Origin: Pantoea agglomerans | GTDB lineage: Bacteria; Pseudomonadota; Gammaproteobacteria; Enterobacterales; Enterobacteriaceae | Reading direction: 5' to 3' | DNA length: 64,000 bases | Assembly (NCBI RefSeq): GCF_021397715.1 | Contig: NZ_CP090207.1 | Span: 310,001-374,000 of the forward strand | In this document: piece after piece, positions 16,748 through 25,214 of the stretch | Layout of the letters: every line of letters starts with the position of its first letter | Numbering within the stretch: the first letter of the stretch is position 1 | The notes under the pieces: generated by a model | What the model was told of the DNA's origin: nothing | Databases searched by the model: none | What the model saw: the letters and a program-made list of their open reading frames with translations, nothing else | Translations under genes and position numbers: made by a program

Positions 16748-17014
16748 TAAGCCATAGCTGTCGGCTGGCGCTAATTCCTCGATCTGGCGCACATTCTCCG
16801 GCACAACGCAGCGGCTTTTTCTGCTTTTGTGCAGCGCCGCACTGGCGGTTGTGGCGGTTGCCAGAATTAAGCCAAATCAGCGTCGACGATCTCAACATTC
16901 GCACAATGACCAATGATTAGCCTCCTATCTATATTTGCTCAACAGGGGAATCTCAGCGGTATTCCTGAAAAAAACCTCGCGACGTAACCCGCCGCTTTTT
17001 AAGGAATTCACCTC

Positions 17015-18406
17015 ATGGTTAAAGACAAAACGACCACCCGCACCACCCATGTTCGCATCTGGATCCTGTGTCTGATCCTGTTTCTGTCGGTGGTGGCGTA
17101 TGCCGACCGTTCGATCCTGTCGATCTCCGGATCGGCGATTAAAGAGGAGTTCGGCCTGTCAGCGATCCAGCTCGGGCTGATCCTCTCCGCCTTCAGCTGG
17201 GCTTATGTCATTGGGCAGATCCCCGGCGGGCTGTTTCTCGATCGCTTTGGTGCCAAAAAGGTCTATGGCGTGACGCTGGCGCTCTGGTCGGTCTCGACGC
17301 TGGCGATGGGCTTCGTCGGTGAGTTCTCCACCGGCCTGAGCGGCGCACTGATGCTGATGTTCGGCCTGCGTTTTCTGCTGGGACTGATTGAAGCTCCCAG
17401 TTTCCCCGCCAATGCGCGGGTGGTGATTATGTGGTTCCCTGGCGCAGAGCGCGGTCGCGCCTCGTCGCTGTTCAGCTCAGCACAATATTTCGCTGTCGCC
17501 ATCTTCTCGCCGCTGTCGGGCTGGCTGGTATCGCGCTTCGGCTGGGAATGGCCGTTCTTCGTGCTGGGCGGTATCGGCGTGCTGGCGGTGTTTGTCTGGG
17601 CCGCCTATATGCGCGAGCCGCGCAACCATCCCGGCGTATCAGAAAGCGAACTGCAGCACATTATTAAAGGCGGCGGCCTGGTGGATATCGATGCCGCACA
17701 GACCCTCAAAGCGCGTCCGCCGGTCAGTAAAGCGATGTTCAGAAAGCTGCTGACTAACCGCATGTTGTGGTGCGCCTATCTCGGCCAGTACTGCATTATC
17801 GCGCTGAGCTACTTCTTCATTACCTGGTTTCCAATCTATCTGGTGCAGGCGCGCGGGATGGACATCATGGAAGCGGGCTTTGCCACCATTGCACCGGCGC
17901 TGTTCGGCTTCCTCGGCGGCATCAGCGGCGGCTATATCTCTGACAAACTGATTGCCAGAGGCTGGAGCGTCTCCTGGGCGCGCAAAACGCCCTATATCGT
18001 CGGGATGCTGATGGCGGCCAGCCTGGTGCTGGCGGCGGTCATCCCCAGCAACGTCGGCATTATCGCCATTATGTCCTTTGCCTTTTATGGCAAAGGAGTG
18101 GCGGCGGGCGCCGGAACCTGGACGGTGATCAGCGACACCGCGCCGAAAGAAGCGGTCGGCCTGGCAGGCTCAATTTTTAACGGCATCGGCAATATCGCCG
18201 GTTTCACCACGCCGCTGCTGTTCGGCATCATCGTCGGCCTGACCGGCAGCTACGGCATCGGGCTGGCCTTCGTTGCTGCGCACTGTGTAGTGGCGGCACT
18301 GCTGTTCCTGCTGGTGATGGGACCGATTGAACGGGTCGGCGAACAGAATCAACGGCCGGTATCCTACGAAAAACAGGGGAAAGAAGATGGCATTAAAGCA
18401 ATGTAA
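17015..18406 (+). CDS. MFS transporter, anion:cation symporter family (sugar-acid type)
   Basis: A 463-residue MFS protein with about 12 helices and the ACS-family signatures AYADRSILSISGSAIKEEFG, SWAYVIGQIPGGLFLDRFGA and GLIEAPSFPANARVVIMWFP, as in GudP, ExuT and D-galactonate transporters. It probably imports a sugar acid such as glucarate, galactarate or a glycerate-type acid. The ATG at 17015 has AAGGAA upstream. Its last 20 bp overlap the start of a 2-hydroxyacid dehydrogenase gene, so the two form an operon that imports and then reduces or oxidises a hydroxy/keto acid. Exact substrate unknown. Confidence 0.85.
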   Translation: MVKDKTTTRTTHVRIWILCLILFLSVVAYADRSILSISGSAIKEEFGLSAIQLGLILSAFSWAYVIGQIPGGLFLDRFGAKKVYGVTLALWSVSTLAMGFVGEFSTGLSGALMLMFGLRFLLGLIEAPSFPANARVVIMWFPGAERGRASSLFSSAQYFAVAIFSPLSGWLVSRFGWEWPFFVLGGIGVLAVFVWAAYMREPRNHPGVSESELQHIIKGGGLVDIDAAQTLKARPPVSKAMFRKLLTNRMLWCAYLGQYCIIALSYFFITWFPIYLVQARGMDIMEAGFATIAPALFGFLGGISGGYISDKLIARGWSVSWARKTPYIVGMLMAASLVLAAVIPSNVGIIAIMSFAFYGKGVAAGAGTWTVISDTAPKEAVGLAGSIFNGIGNIAGFTTPLLFGIIVGLTGSYGIGLAFVAAHCVVAALLFLLVMGPIERVGEQNQRPVSYEKQGKEDGIKAM

Positions 18407-19343
18407 CGTGCTGATTAAGGGAAAATTTCTGCCACCACAGCTGATAGCGAATATCGAAACGTCTTTTACCGCCTATCGGCTGTGGGAAGCGGACGACGAA
18501 GCGGCTTTTCTGGCGGAAATGGGTGCAAAAATCGACATGCTGGTCACCAGCGGCAATGCGGTAATGGGCGCACCGGCGGCGCTGATTGCGGCGCTGCCCA
18601 ATCTCAGGGCGATCTGCAGCAACGGCGTCGGTTACGACAGCATCGACATGGCGGCGGCCCGGGCGCGCAACATTGTGGTGACCAATACGCCCGAGGTACT
18701 GAATGAGTGCGTCGCGGACCTCGGCATGGCGCTGCTGCTGGACGTGGCGCGACGCATCAGCGAAGCGGACCGCTTTACCCGCGCCGGCCACTGGCAGCAG
18801 GGACGTTTTCCGCTGAGCCGCAAAGTGGGTGGCAAGGTGTGCGGCATCGTCGGGCTGGGCAATATCGGTCAGGCGGTGGCAAAGCGGGCGCAGGCGTTTG
18901 ATATGACGATTCACTACTACAACCCGCGCTCACGCCCGGATGTGCCTTATATCCGTCACGACAGCCTTGTCTCACTGGCGCAGCAGGCAGATTTCCTGGT
19001 GCTGACGCTGCCCGGCGGGGCGGCCACACGGCAGATCATCAACGCCGAAGTTCTGCAGGCGCTGGGTCCGCAGGGTTATCTGATTAATATTGCGCGCGGC
19101 AGCGTGGTCGATCAGCAAGCGCTGATTACGGCGCTGGAAAGCGGGCAGATCGCCGGGGCCGGGCTGGATGTGTTTGAGCAGGAACCGCAGGTGCCTGCGG
19201 CGCTGCGTCAGTGTGACAACGTGGTGATCACCCCGCACATCGCCAGCAATACCACAGAAACCATGGCGGCGATGGCCGATCTGGTGTTCGAAAACATGCT
19301 GGCGTTCGCCAGCGGTAAAGCGGTGCTGACTCCGGTAGCGTAA
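18387..19343 (+). CDS. D-isomer-specific 2-hydroxyacid dehydrogenase
   Basis: A 318-residue NAD(P)-dependent dehydrogenase of the glyoxylate/hydroxypyruvate reductase type. Cofactor motif GLGNIG is at 156-161; the catalytic residues R237 (NIARGSVVD), E266 (DVFEQEP) and H284 (TPHIAS) are present with the family spacing. The ATG at 18387 is chosen because caggggaaagaag precedes it, and it overlaps the transporter gene by 20 bp, implying coupling. It likely interconverts a 2-keto acid and its D-hydroxy acid derived from the imported compound. Other possible readings: phosphonate- or hydroxyisocaproate-type dehydrogenase. Confidence 0.87.
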   Translation: MALKQCNVLIKGKFLPPQLIANIETSFTAYRLWEADDEAAFLAEMGAKIDMLVTSGNAVMGAPAALIAALPNLRAICSNGVGYDSIDMAAARARNIVVTNTPEVLNECVADLGMALLLDVARRISEADRFTRAGHWQQGRFPLSRKVGGKVCGIVGLGNIGQAVAKRAQAFDMTIHYYNPRSRPDVPYIRHDSLVSLAQQADFLVLTLPGGAATRQIINAEVLQALGPQGYLINIARGSVVDQQALITALESGQIAGAGLDVFEQEPQVPAALRQCDNVVITPHIASNTTETMAAMADLVFENMLAFASGKAVLTPVA

Positions 19344-19349
19344 CGTACC

Positions 19350-19373
19350 GGCGATGCCGTGGCGGGCATCGCC
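19350..19373 (+). terminator. GC-rich hairpin after the hydroxyacid dehydrogenase gene
   Basis: GGCGATGCC (19350-19358) pairs perfectly with GGCATCGCC (19365-19373) with a 6-nt loop, 7 bp after the stop codon. There is no T tract, so it may be a 3'-end stabiliser or Rho-assisted end rather than an intrinsic terminator. Confidence 0.4.
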
Positions 19374-19523
19374 GTAGTGCCAGCGAAAACCTGTGAACAG
19401 GATGCTTTTCCCCGCGATTTATCCTGCCTCCTCCGACCACACACTCCGCACAAAACGGCCTGAAGAAATTTTGTCCAGCTGCCGATATCACCTTACCCCC
19501 CGCTGATATTAAGGAGTGATATC

Positions 19524-20690
19524 GTGATAAAGCTGATTACCGTTGACGAATTACGTCCAGGCATGTTTATCCACAAACTGGAGGTCTGGTGGATAAAAGA
19601 CAAACGTATTCGCAACCAGATGCTGATCACCGATCCACGACAAATCGCTATGCTACGCAACGAAGGGATCCAGCAACTCTGGATCGACCTCGATCGATCG
19701 GTGCAGGCGCCGATCGCGCCGGTTGTGACAAAAAGGTCGATCGCCCGGACGCCGTTTTTCCAGGAGCTGGATCAGGCGCAGCAGATCTTTCAGCAGGGCA
19801 AATCGAAAGTGCTGGCAATGTTTAACGAGGCGCGTCTCGGGACCAGCCTTAACCTCGATTATATGATGGATCTAGTGGATGAAATCTCCGGATCGATCCG
19901 GCGTGAGCCTTCTGCGCTACTGAGCGTGGCGCGGCTGAAAAATCACGATGATTATACCTATCTGCATTCGATGGCGGTCTGCGGGCTGATGATTTCGCTG
20001 GGTAAAAGGCTCGGGCTGAATGAGATCCAGCTGCGGCGCGTTGGGATGGGCGGCTTGCTGCATGATGTGGGCAAAGCGGCGGTGCCGCTGGCGATCCTGA
20101 ACAAAGCGGGCAAGCTGACCGACGACGAATTTACTATCATGCGGCAGCACCCCATCGTCGGCGCGCAGATGCTGATGGAGGCCAATGCCGACGCCGATCT
20201 GCTGGATATTGCGCTGCACCATCATGAAAAGTATGACGGCAGCGGCTATCCGCACGGCCTGAAAGGCGAGGAGATTTCGCTCTATGCCCGCATGGCGACG
20301 GTGTGCGATGTCTATGACGCCATCACCTCGACGCGCGCCTACCGCACCGGCTGGACGCCCGCCGAGGCGATGCATCAGATGCTGAGCTGGCGCGGCCACT
20401 TCGATAACGGCCTGCTGCACGCCTTTGTCCGCACCATCGGCATTTATCCGGTCGGTTCACTGGTGCGGCTGGCCTCAGGTCGGGTGGCACTGGTGGTGAA
20501 AGCGGGTGAAAAATCGCTGATGAAGCCCTGTGTCCACGTTTTCTGGTCGCTGCATGCCCAGCGCGAAATGAAACCGGAAGAGCTCGACCTCGGCGACAGC
20601 TTCTGTACCGACAGCATCGTCGGGGCGGAAGACAGCACGCGGTGGGGCAATGTCGACCTCAACCGCATCTGGGCGCTGGAAGTCGCCTGA
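19524..20690 (+). CDS. HD-GYP domain cyclic-di-GMP phosphodiesterase with DUF3391
   Basis: A 388-residue protein. The first ~120 residues match DUF3391 ([19 protein letters not shown]), often found before HD-GYP domains. The HD-GYP domain is complete: H148 region [11 protein letters not shown]-x-G-K at 180-184 ([11 protein letters not shown]), [12 protein letters not shown] with GYP at 241-243, then [16 protein letters not shown]. All metal-binding residues look intact, so it should hydrolyse c-di-GMP to GMP in the cytoplasm, favouring motility over sessility. The start has aaggagtgatatc upstream. It is followed directly by the kdp regulatory region; no functional link is evident. Confidence 0.9.
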   Translation: MIKLITVDELRPGMFIHKLEVWWIKDKRIRNQMLITDPRQIAMLRNEGIQQLWIDLDRSVQAPIAPVVTKRSIARTPFFQELDQAQQIFQQGKSKVLAMFNEARLGTSLNLDYMMDLVDEISGSIRREPSALLSVARLKNHDDYTYLHSMAVCGLMISLGKRLGLNEIQLRRVGMGGLLHDVGKAAVPLAILNKAGKLTDDEFTIMRQHPIVGAQMLMEANADADLLDIALHHHEKYDGSGYPHGLKGEEISLYARMATVCDVYDAITSTRAYRTGWTPAEAMHQMLSWRGHFDNGLLHAFVRTIGIYPVGSLVRLASGRVALVVKAGEKSLMKPCVHVFWSLHAQREMKPEELDLGDSFCTDSIVGAEDSTRWGNVDLNRIWALEVA

Positions 20691-20698
20691 TTTTTCGC

Positions 20699-20752
20699 CA
20701 TTTTTACACTATTTTTACGCCCGCCCGCTGCATTTTAACCCCTTCTTTATAC
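20699..20752 (+). promoter_or_regulatory. kdpFABC promoter region with KdpE-type operator
   Basis: Two direct TTTTTAC repeats (20701-20707 and 20712-20718) lie 11 bp apart and are followed by GCCCGCCCG, very like the KdpE-binding sequence before E. coli kdpFABC. A TTATAC/TTTATA -10-like box is at 20746-20752, about 50 bp before kdpF. This shows that response-regulator control by KdpE, or a substitute, is probably retained although no kdpE follows kdpD. Confidence 0.65.
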
Positions 20753-20798
20753 GCCGCCGCGCAAGCTAATCAGCAAATCCAAACCTCTGGAGGTTCCT

Positions 20799-20888
20799 GT
20801 GAGCGTGGGCGTAATAACCGGCATTGTGCTGGTGGTGTTGTTACTGGGCTATCTGATCTATGCCCTGTTAAATGCGGAGGCCTTCTGA
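20799..20888 (+). CDS. kdpF: K+-transporting ATPase subunit KdpF
   Basis: A 29-residue single-helix membrane peptide starting at a GTG after a strong site (ctggaggttcct). The sequence is almost entirely hydrophobic ([18 protein letters not shown]) and ends NAEAF, like E. coli KdpF. It stabilises the KdpABC complex in the inner membrane. Its stop overlaps the kdpA start (TGATG at 20886-20890), so translation is coupled. Confidence 0.92.
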   Translation: MSVGVITGIVLVVLLLGYLIYALLNAEAF

Positions 20889-22576
20889 TGGCGGCTAATG
20901 CTTTTTTACTCGTCGGATGTTACCTGCTGCTGTTAATGGTGCTGGCGCAGCCGCTTGGCCGCGGGCTGGCGGCATTGATTGCCGATAAGCCGGTGTTCGC
21001 CCGGGCCGAAGCGCCGCTGTGGCGACTGCTGGGCGCAGAGCAAAGCGAGATGCGCTGGCCGCACTATCTGCTGGCGATCCTGCTGTTTAATGCGCTCGGC
21101 TTTGCGCTGCTGCTGGCGATTTTACTGCTGCAGGGCACGCTGCCGCTTAACCCGCAGGGACTGCCGGGCCTGAGCTGGCATCTGGCGCTCAATACCGCGG
21201 TCAGCTTCGTCACCAACACCAACTGGCAGTCCTACAGCGGTGAAAGCACCCTGAGCTATTTCAGTCAGATGGTGGGCCTGACGGTGCAGAACTTCCTGTC
21301 GGCGGCGACCGGTATTGCGGTGGCGTTTGCGCTGATTCGCGGCTTCGCCCAGCGCGGCATCGGGACGCTCGGCAACGCCTGGCGTGACCTGACGCGCATC
21401 ACGCTCTATGTGCTGCTGCCAATCAGCCTGCTGATGGCGCTGGTGTTTGTCAGCCAGGGCAGCATTCAGACGCTGTCGCCCTATCACACGCTCACCACGC
21501 TGGAAGGCACGCAGCAAACGCTGGCGATGGGCCCGGTCGCCTCGCAGGAAGCGATCAAAATGCTCGGCACCAACGGCGGCGGCTTCTTTAACGCCAACTC
21601 CTCTCATCCGTTTGAAAATCCGAATCTGCTGACCAACCTAATCCAGATGCTGAGCATTTTCCTGATCCCGGCGGCGCTCTGCTTTGCCTTTGGTGAAAGC
21701 GTGCGCGATCGCCGTCAGGGCAACATGCTGCTGTGGGCGATGACGCTGATGTTTGTGGTGGCGGTGGCAGTCGTCATGTGGGCAGAACTGCGCGGCAACC
21801 CGCACTTCCTCCAGCTGGGGGCCGACAGCGCCATCAACATGGAGGGCAAAGAGACCCGCTTTGGCATTCTTAACAGCAGCCTGTTTGCGGTGATCACCAC
21901 GGCGGCTTCCTGCGGTGCGGTCAACGCCATGCACGACTCCTTCACCGCGCTGGGCGGCATGGTGCCGATGTGGCTGATGCAGCTGGGTGAAGTGGTGTTC
22001 GGCGGCGTCGGTGCCGGACTCTACGGGATGCTGCTGTTTGTGCTGCTGGCGGTATTTATCGCCGGGCTGATGATCGGCCGTACCCCGGAATTTCTCGGTA
22101 AAAAGATCGACGTGTGGGAGATGAAAATGACCGCGCTGGCGATTCTGGTGACGCCGGCGCTGGTGTTAATCGGCACCGCGCTGGCGATGATGACCGACGC
22201 CGGTCGCTCAGCGATGGCTAACCCCGGCATTCACGGCTTCAGTGAAGTGCTCTACGCGGTCTCGTCGGCGGCCAATAACAACGGCAGCGCCTTTGCCGGG
22301 CTGAGCGCCAACACGCCGTTCTGGAACCTGCTGCTGGCCGCCTGCATGCTGCTGGGTCGCTTCGGCATCATCATTCCGGTGCTGGCGATTGCCGGTGCCA
22401 TGGCGGTGAAAAAAGTGCAGCCGGTGGGCAACGGCACGCTGCCGACTCACGGCCCGCTGTTTATTGCGCTGCTGGTCGGTACCGTGCTGCTGGTGGGGGC
22501 GCTGACCTTTATTCCTGCTCTGGCGCTGGGCCCGGTGGCTGAGCATCTGCAACTTGTTCAGGGACAATCCTCATGA
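20888..22576 (+). CDS. kdpA: K+-transporting ATPase potassium-binding subunit KdpA
   Basis: A 562-residue membrane protein, about the E. coli length (557). It is the channel-like subunit that selects and conducts K+ in the KdpFABC pump. Family blocks are seen at [40 protein letters not shown] (second selectivity loop) and [20 protein letters not shown] (fourth loop). It uses the ATG at 20888 that overlaps the kdpF stop; a longer open frame upstream contains no site and would run through the promoter. It overlaps kdpB by 4 bp. Confidence 0.96.
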   Translation: MAANAFLLVGCYLLLLMVLAQPLGRGLAALIADKPVFARAEAPLWRLLGAEQSEMRWPHYLLAILLFNALGFALLLAILLLQGTLPLNPQGLPGLSWHLALNTAVSFVTNTNWQSYSGESTLSYFSQMVGLTVQNFLSAATGIAVAFALIRGFAQRGIGTLGNAWRDLTRITLYVLLPISLLMALVFVSQGSIQTLSPYHTLTTLEGTQQTLAMGPVASQEAIKMLGTNGGGFFNANSSHPFENPNLLTNLIQMLSIFLIPAALCFAFGESVRDRRQGNMLLWAMTLMFVVAVAVVMWAELRGNPHFLQLGADSAINMEGKETRFGILNSSLFAVITTAASCGAVNAMHDSFTALGGMVPMWLMQLGEVVFGGVGAGLYGMLLFVLLAVFIAGLMIGRTPEFLGKKIDVWEMKMTALAILVTPALVLIGTALAMMTDAGRSAMANPGIHGFSEVLYAVSSAANNNGSAFAGLSANTPFWNLLLAACMLLGRFGIIIPVLAIAGAMAVKKVQPVGNGTLPTHGPLFIALLVGTVLLVGALTFIPALALGPVAEHLQLVQGQSS

Positions 22577-24621
22577 GTCGTCAACAACAGGCGTTATTTG
22601 ACGCGGCGCTGCTGCGTACTTCAGCCTGGGATGCGCTGAAAAAGCTCGATCCACGGGTGCAGTTCCGTAATCCGGTGATGTTTGTGGTCTACCTTGGCAG
22701 CATTCTCACCTCATTGCTGGCGCTGGCGATGCTGGCTGGCAAACTGAACGGCAGCGCCAGTTTTACCGGCGCAATTGCGGTCTGGCTGTGGTTCACCGTG
22801 CTGTTTGCCAATCTGGCCGAGGCGCTGGCGGAAGGGCGCAGTAAAGCCCAGGCCAGCAGCCTGAAAGGGGTGAAAAAGACCAGCTTTGCCAAAAAACTCA
22901 CGGCGGCGCGCTATGGCGCAGAGTGGCAGCAGGTGAGCGCCGATCAGCTGCGTAAAGGCGACGCGGTGCTGGTGGAAGCGGGCGACATCATTCCGTGCGA
23001 CGGCGAAGTGATAGAAGGCGGAGCTTCGGTGGATGAGAGCGCGATTACCGGCGAATCCGCGCCGGTCATCCGTGAATCGGGCGGTGATTTCGCGTCGGTA
23101 ACCGGCGGGACCCGCATTCTCTCGGACTGGCTGGTGATCACCTGTAGCGCCAATCCGGGCGAAACCTTTCTTGACCGGATGATCGCCATGGTGGAAGGAG
23201 CCAAACGGCGTAAAACCCCGAATGAGATCGCCCTGACCATTCTGCTGGTGTCGCTCACCATCGTGTTTCTGCTGGCGACCGTCACCCTCTGGCCGTTCTC
23301 GGCGTGGGGCGGGACGCCGGTCAGCGTCACGGTGCTGGTGGCGCTGCTGGTCTGTCTGATCCCGACCACCATCGGCGGCTTACTGTCGGCGATTGGCGTG
23401 GCGGGGATGAGCCGGATGCTGGGTGCTAACGTTATCGCTACCAGCGGCCGCGCGGTGGAAGCGGCGGGTGATGTGGATGTGCTGATGCTGGATAAAACCG
23501 GCACCATCACCCTGGGCAACCGTCAGGCGACGCAGTTTCTGCCGGCACCGGGCGTCAGCGAAGAGCAACTGGCGGATGCCGCTCAGCTCGCCTCGCTGGC
23601 CGATGAAACACCGGAAGGTCGCAGCATCGTGGTGCTGGCGAAACAGCGATTTAATCTGCGTGAACGCGATCTCAGCAGCATGGGCGCCAGCTTTATTCCG
23701 TTCTCGGCGCAGACCCGGATGAGCGGCGTCAACGTGCAGGACCGGCTGATCCGTAAAGGCGCGGTCGATGCGGTACGTCGCCATATTGAAGCCAGCCACG
23801 GCGCGTTTCCGGCCGAGGTGAATGCCCGGGTTGAAGAGGTGGCGCGCACCGGTGGTACGCCGCTGGTGGTGGCAGAAGGGGCGAAAGTGCTGGGTGTGGT
23901 GGCGCTGAAAGATATCGTCAAAGGCGGCATTAAAGAGCGCTTTGCCGAGCTGCGCAAGATGGGCATCAAAACCGTGATGATCACCGGCGATAACCCACTG
24001 ACCGCCGCGGCGATTGCCGCCGAAGCGGGCGTGGATGATTTTCTTTCCGAGGCGACGCCGGAAGCCAAACTGGCGCTGATCCGCCAGTATCAGGCAGAAG
24101 GACGGCTGGTGGCGATGACCGGTGACGGCACCAACGATGCGCCGGCGCTGGCCCAGGCCGACGTGGCGGTGGCGATGAACTCCGGTACCCAGGCGGCGAA
24201 AGAGGCGGGCAACATGGTCGATCTCGACTCGAACCCGACCAAACTGCTGGAAGTGGTACACATCGGTAAACAGATGCTGATGACGCGCGGTTCACTGACC
24301 ACCTTTAGCATCGCCAACGACGTGGCGAAATATTTCGCCATTATTCCGGCGGCGTTTGCGGCCACCTATCCGCAACTCAACATGCTCAACGTGATGCATC
24401 TGCACTCACCGGCCAGCGCGATTCTGTCGGCGGTAATCTTTAACGCGCTGGTGATTGTGTTTCTGATTCCGCTGGCGCTGAAGGGGGTCAGCTATCGCCC
24501 GCTGAGCGCCGCGGCCCTGCTGCGCCGCAACCTGCTGATCTACGGGCTGGGTGGCCTGCTGGTGCCGTTTGTCGGCATCAAAGCGATCGATTTGCTGTTA
24601 GTGCTGTCAGGCATGGCCTGA
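22573..24621 (+). CDS. kdpB: K+-transporting ATPase ATP-binding subunit KdpB
   Basis: A 682-residue P-type ATPase, identical in length to E. coli KdpB. The phosphorylation motif DKTGTIT carries D307. The TGES motif at 159-162 includes S162, the serine used in E. coli for inhibitory phosphorylation at high K+. The hinge [20 protein letters not shown] and [20 protein letters not shown] are intact. It powers K+ uptake through KdpA. It overlaps kdpA by 4 bp and is followed after 10 bp by kdpC. Confidence 0.97.
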   Translation: MSRQQQALFDAALLRTSAWDALKKLDPRVQFRNPVMFVVYLGSILTSLLALAMLAGKLNGSASFTGAIAVWLWFTVLFANLAEALAEGRSKAQASSLKGVKKTSFAKKLTAARYGAEWQQVSADQLRKGDAVLVEAGDIIPCDGEVIEGGASVDESAITGESAPVIRESGGDFASVTGGTRILSDWLVITCSANPGETFLDRMIAMVEGAKRRKTPNEIALTILLVSLTIVFLLATVTLWPFSAWGGTPVSVTVLVALLVCLIPTTIGGLLSAIGVAGMSRMLGANVIATSGRAVEAAGDVDVLMLDKTGTITLGNRQATQFLPAPGVSEEQLADAAQLASLADETPEGRSIVVLAKQRFNLRERDLSSMGASFIPFSAQTRMSGVNVQDRLIRKGAVDAVRRHIEASHGAFPAEVNARVEEVARTGGTPLVVAEGAKVLGVVALKDIVKGGIKERFAELRKMGIKTVMITGDNPLTAAAIAAEAGVDDFLSEATPEAKLALIRQYQAEGRLVAMTGDGTNDAPALAQADVAVAMNSGTQAAKEAGNMVDLDSNPTKLLEVVHIGKQMLMTRGSLTTFSIANDVAKYFAIIPAAFAATYPQLNMLNVMHLHSPASAILSAVIFNALVIVFLIPLALKGVSYRPLSAAALLRRNLLIYGLGGLLVPFVGIKAIDLLLVLSGMA

Positions 24622-24631
24622 GGAGAAGAAA

Positions 24632-25198
24632 ATGAGTCAGTTACGTCCGGCGATTTTACTGTTGTTGCTGCTTACCGTTATCAGCGGCGTGGTTTATCCT
24701 TTGCTCACCACCGGCCTGGCGCAGGCGCTGTTTCCGGCGCAGGCCAACGGATCGTTACTGGAGAAACAGGGCGTGGCGCGCGGGTCGGCGCTGATTGGGC
24801 AGAACTTTACCCAACCCGGTTATTTCTGGGGTCGCCCTTCTGCCAGCGGCGATCGGCCCTATAATCCGCTGGCCTCGGGCGGCAGCAATCTGGCCGCCAG
24901 CAATCCGGCGCTGGATAAAGCGGTCGCTGAACGGGTTGCCGCGCTGCGCGCTGCCAATCCGCAGGCGCCGACCGCGGTGCCGGTTGAGCTGGTCACCGCC
25001 TCGGCCAGCGGACTGGACCCCGATATTTCACCTGACGCAGCCCGCTGGCAGGCACCGCGTATCGCCGCCAGCCGTCAGATACCCTTACCCCAGGTAGAGG
25101 CGCTGATCGAGCAGCAGACTCACCGGCCGCTGATGCCGTTCCTCGGCGATCCGACGGTCAATGTGCTGCAGCTCAACCTGGCGCTCAGCGATCTGTAA
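24632..25198 (+). CDS. kdpC: K+-transporting ATPase subunit KdpC
   Basis: A 188-residue subunit (190 in E. coli) with one N-terminal membrane helix ([20 protein letters not shown]) and a periplasmic/soluble domain bearing family blocks [31 protein letters not shown] and [14 protein letters not shown]. It helps assemble and raise the ATP affinity of the Kdp pump. The site gaggagaagaa precedes its ATG. kdpD begins 16 bp after its stop, in the same operon. Confidence 0.95.
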   Translation: MSQLRPAILLLLLLTVISGVVYPLLTTGLAQALFPAQANGSLLEKQGVARGSALIGQNFTQPGYFWGRPSASGDRPYNPLASGGSNLAASNPALDKAVAERVAALRAANPQAPTAVPVELVTASASGLDPDISPDAARWQAPRIAASRQIPLPQVEALIEQQTHRPLMPFLGDPTVNVLQLNLALSDL

Positions 25199-25214
25199 TG
25201 CCGACAAGGACCCT

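Noticed and set aside
23380..24261. 293-codon frame antisense to kdpB
   Set aside because: Shadow of kdpB, His/Arg-rich, no start site.
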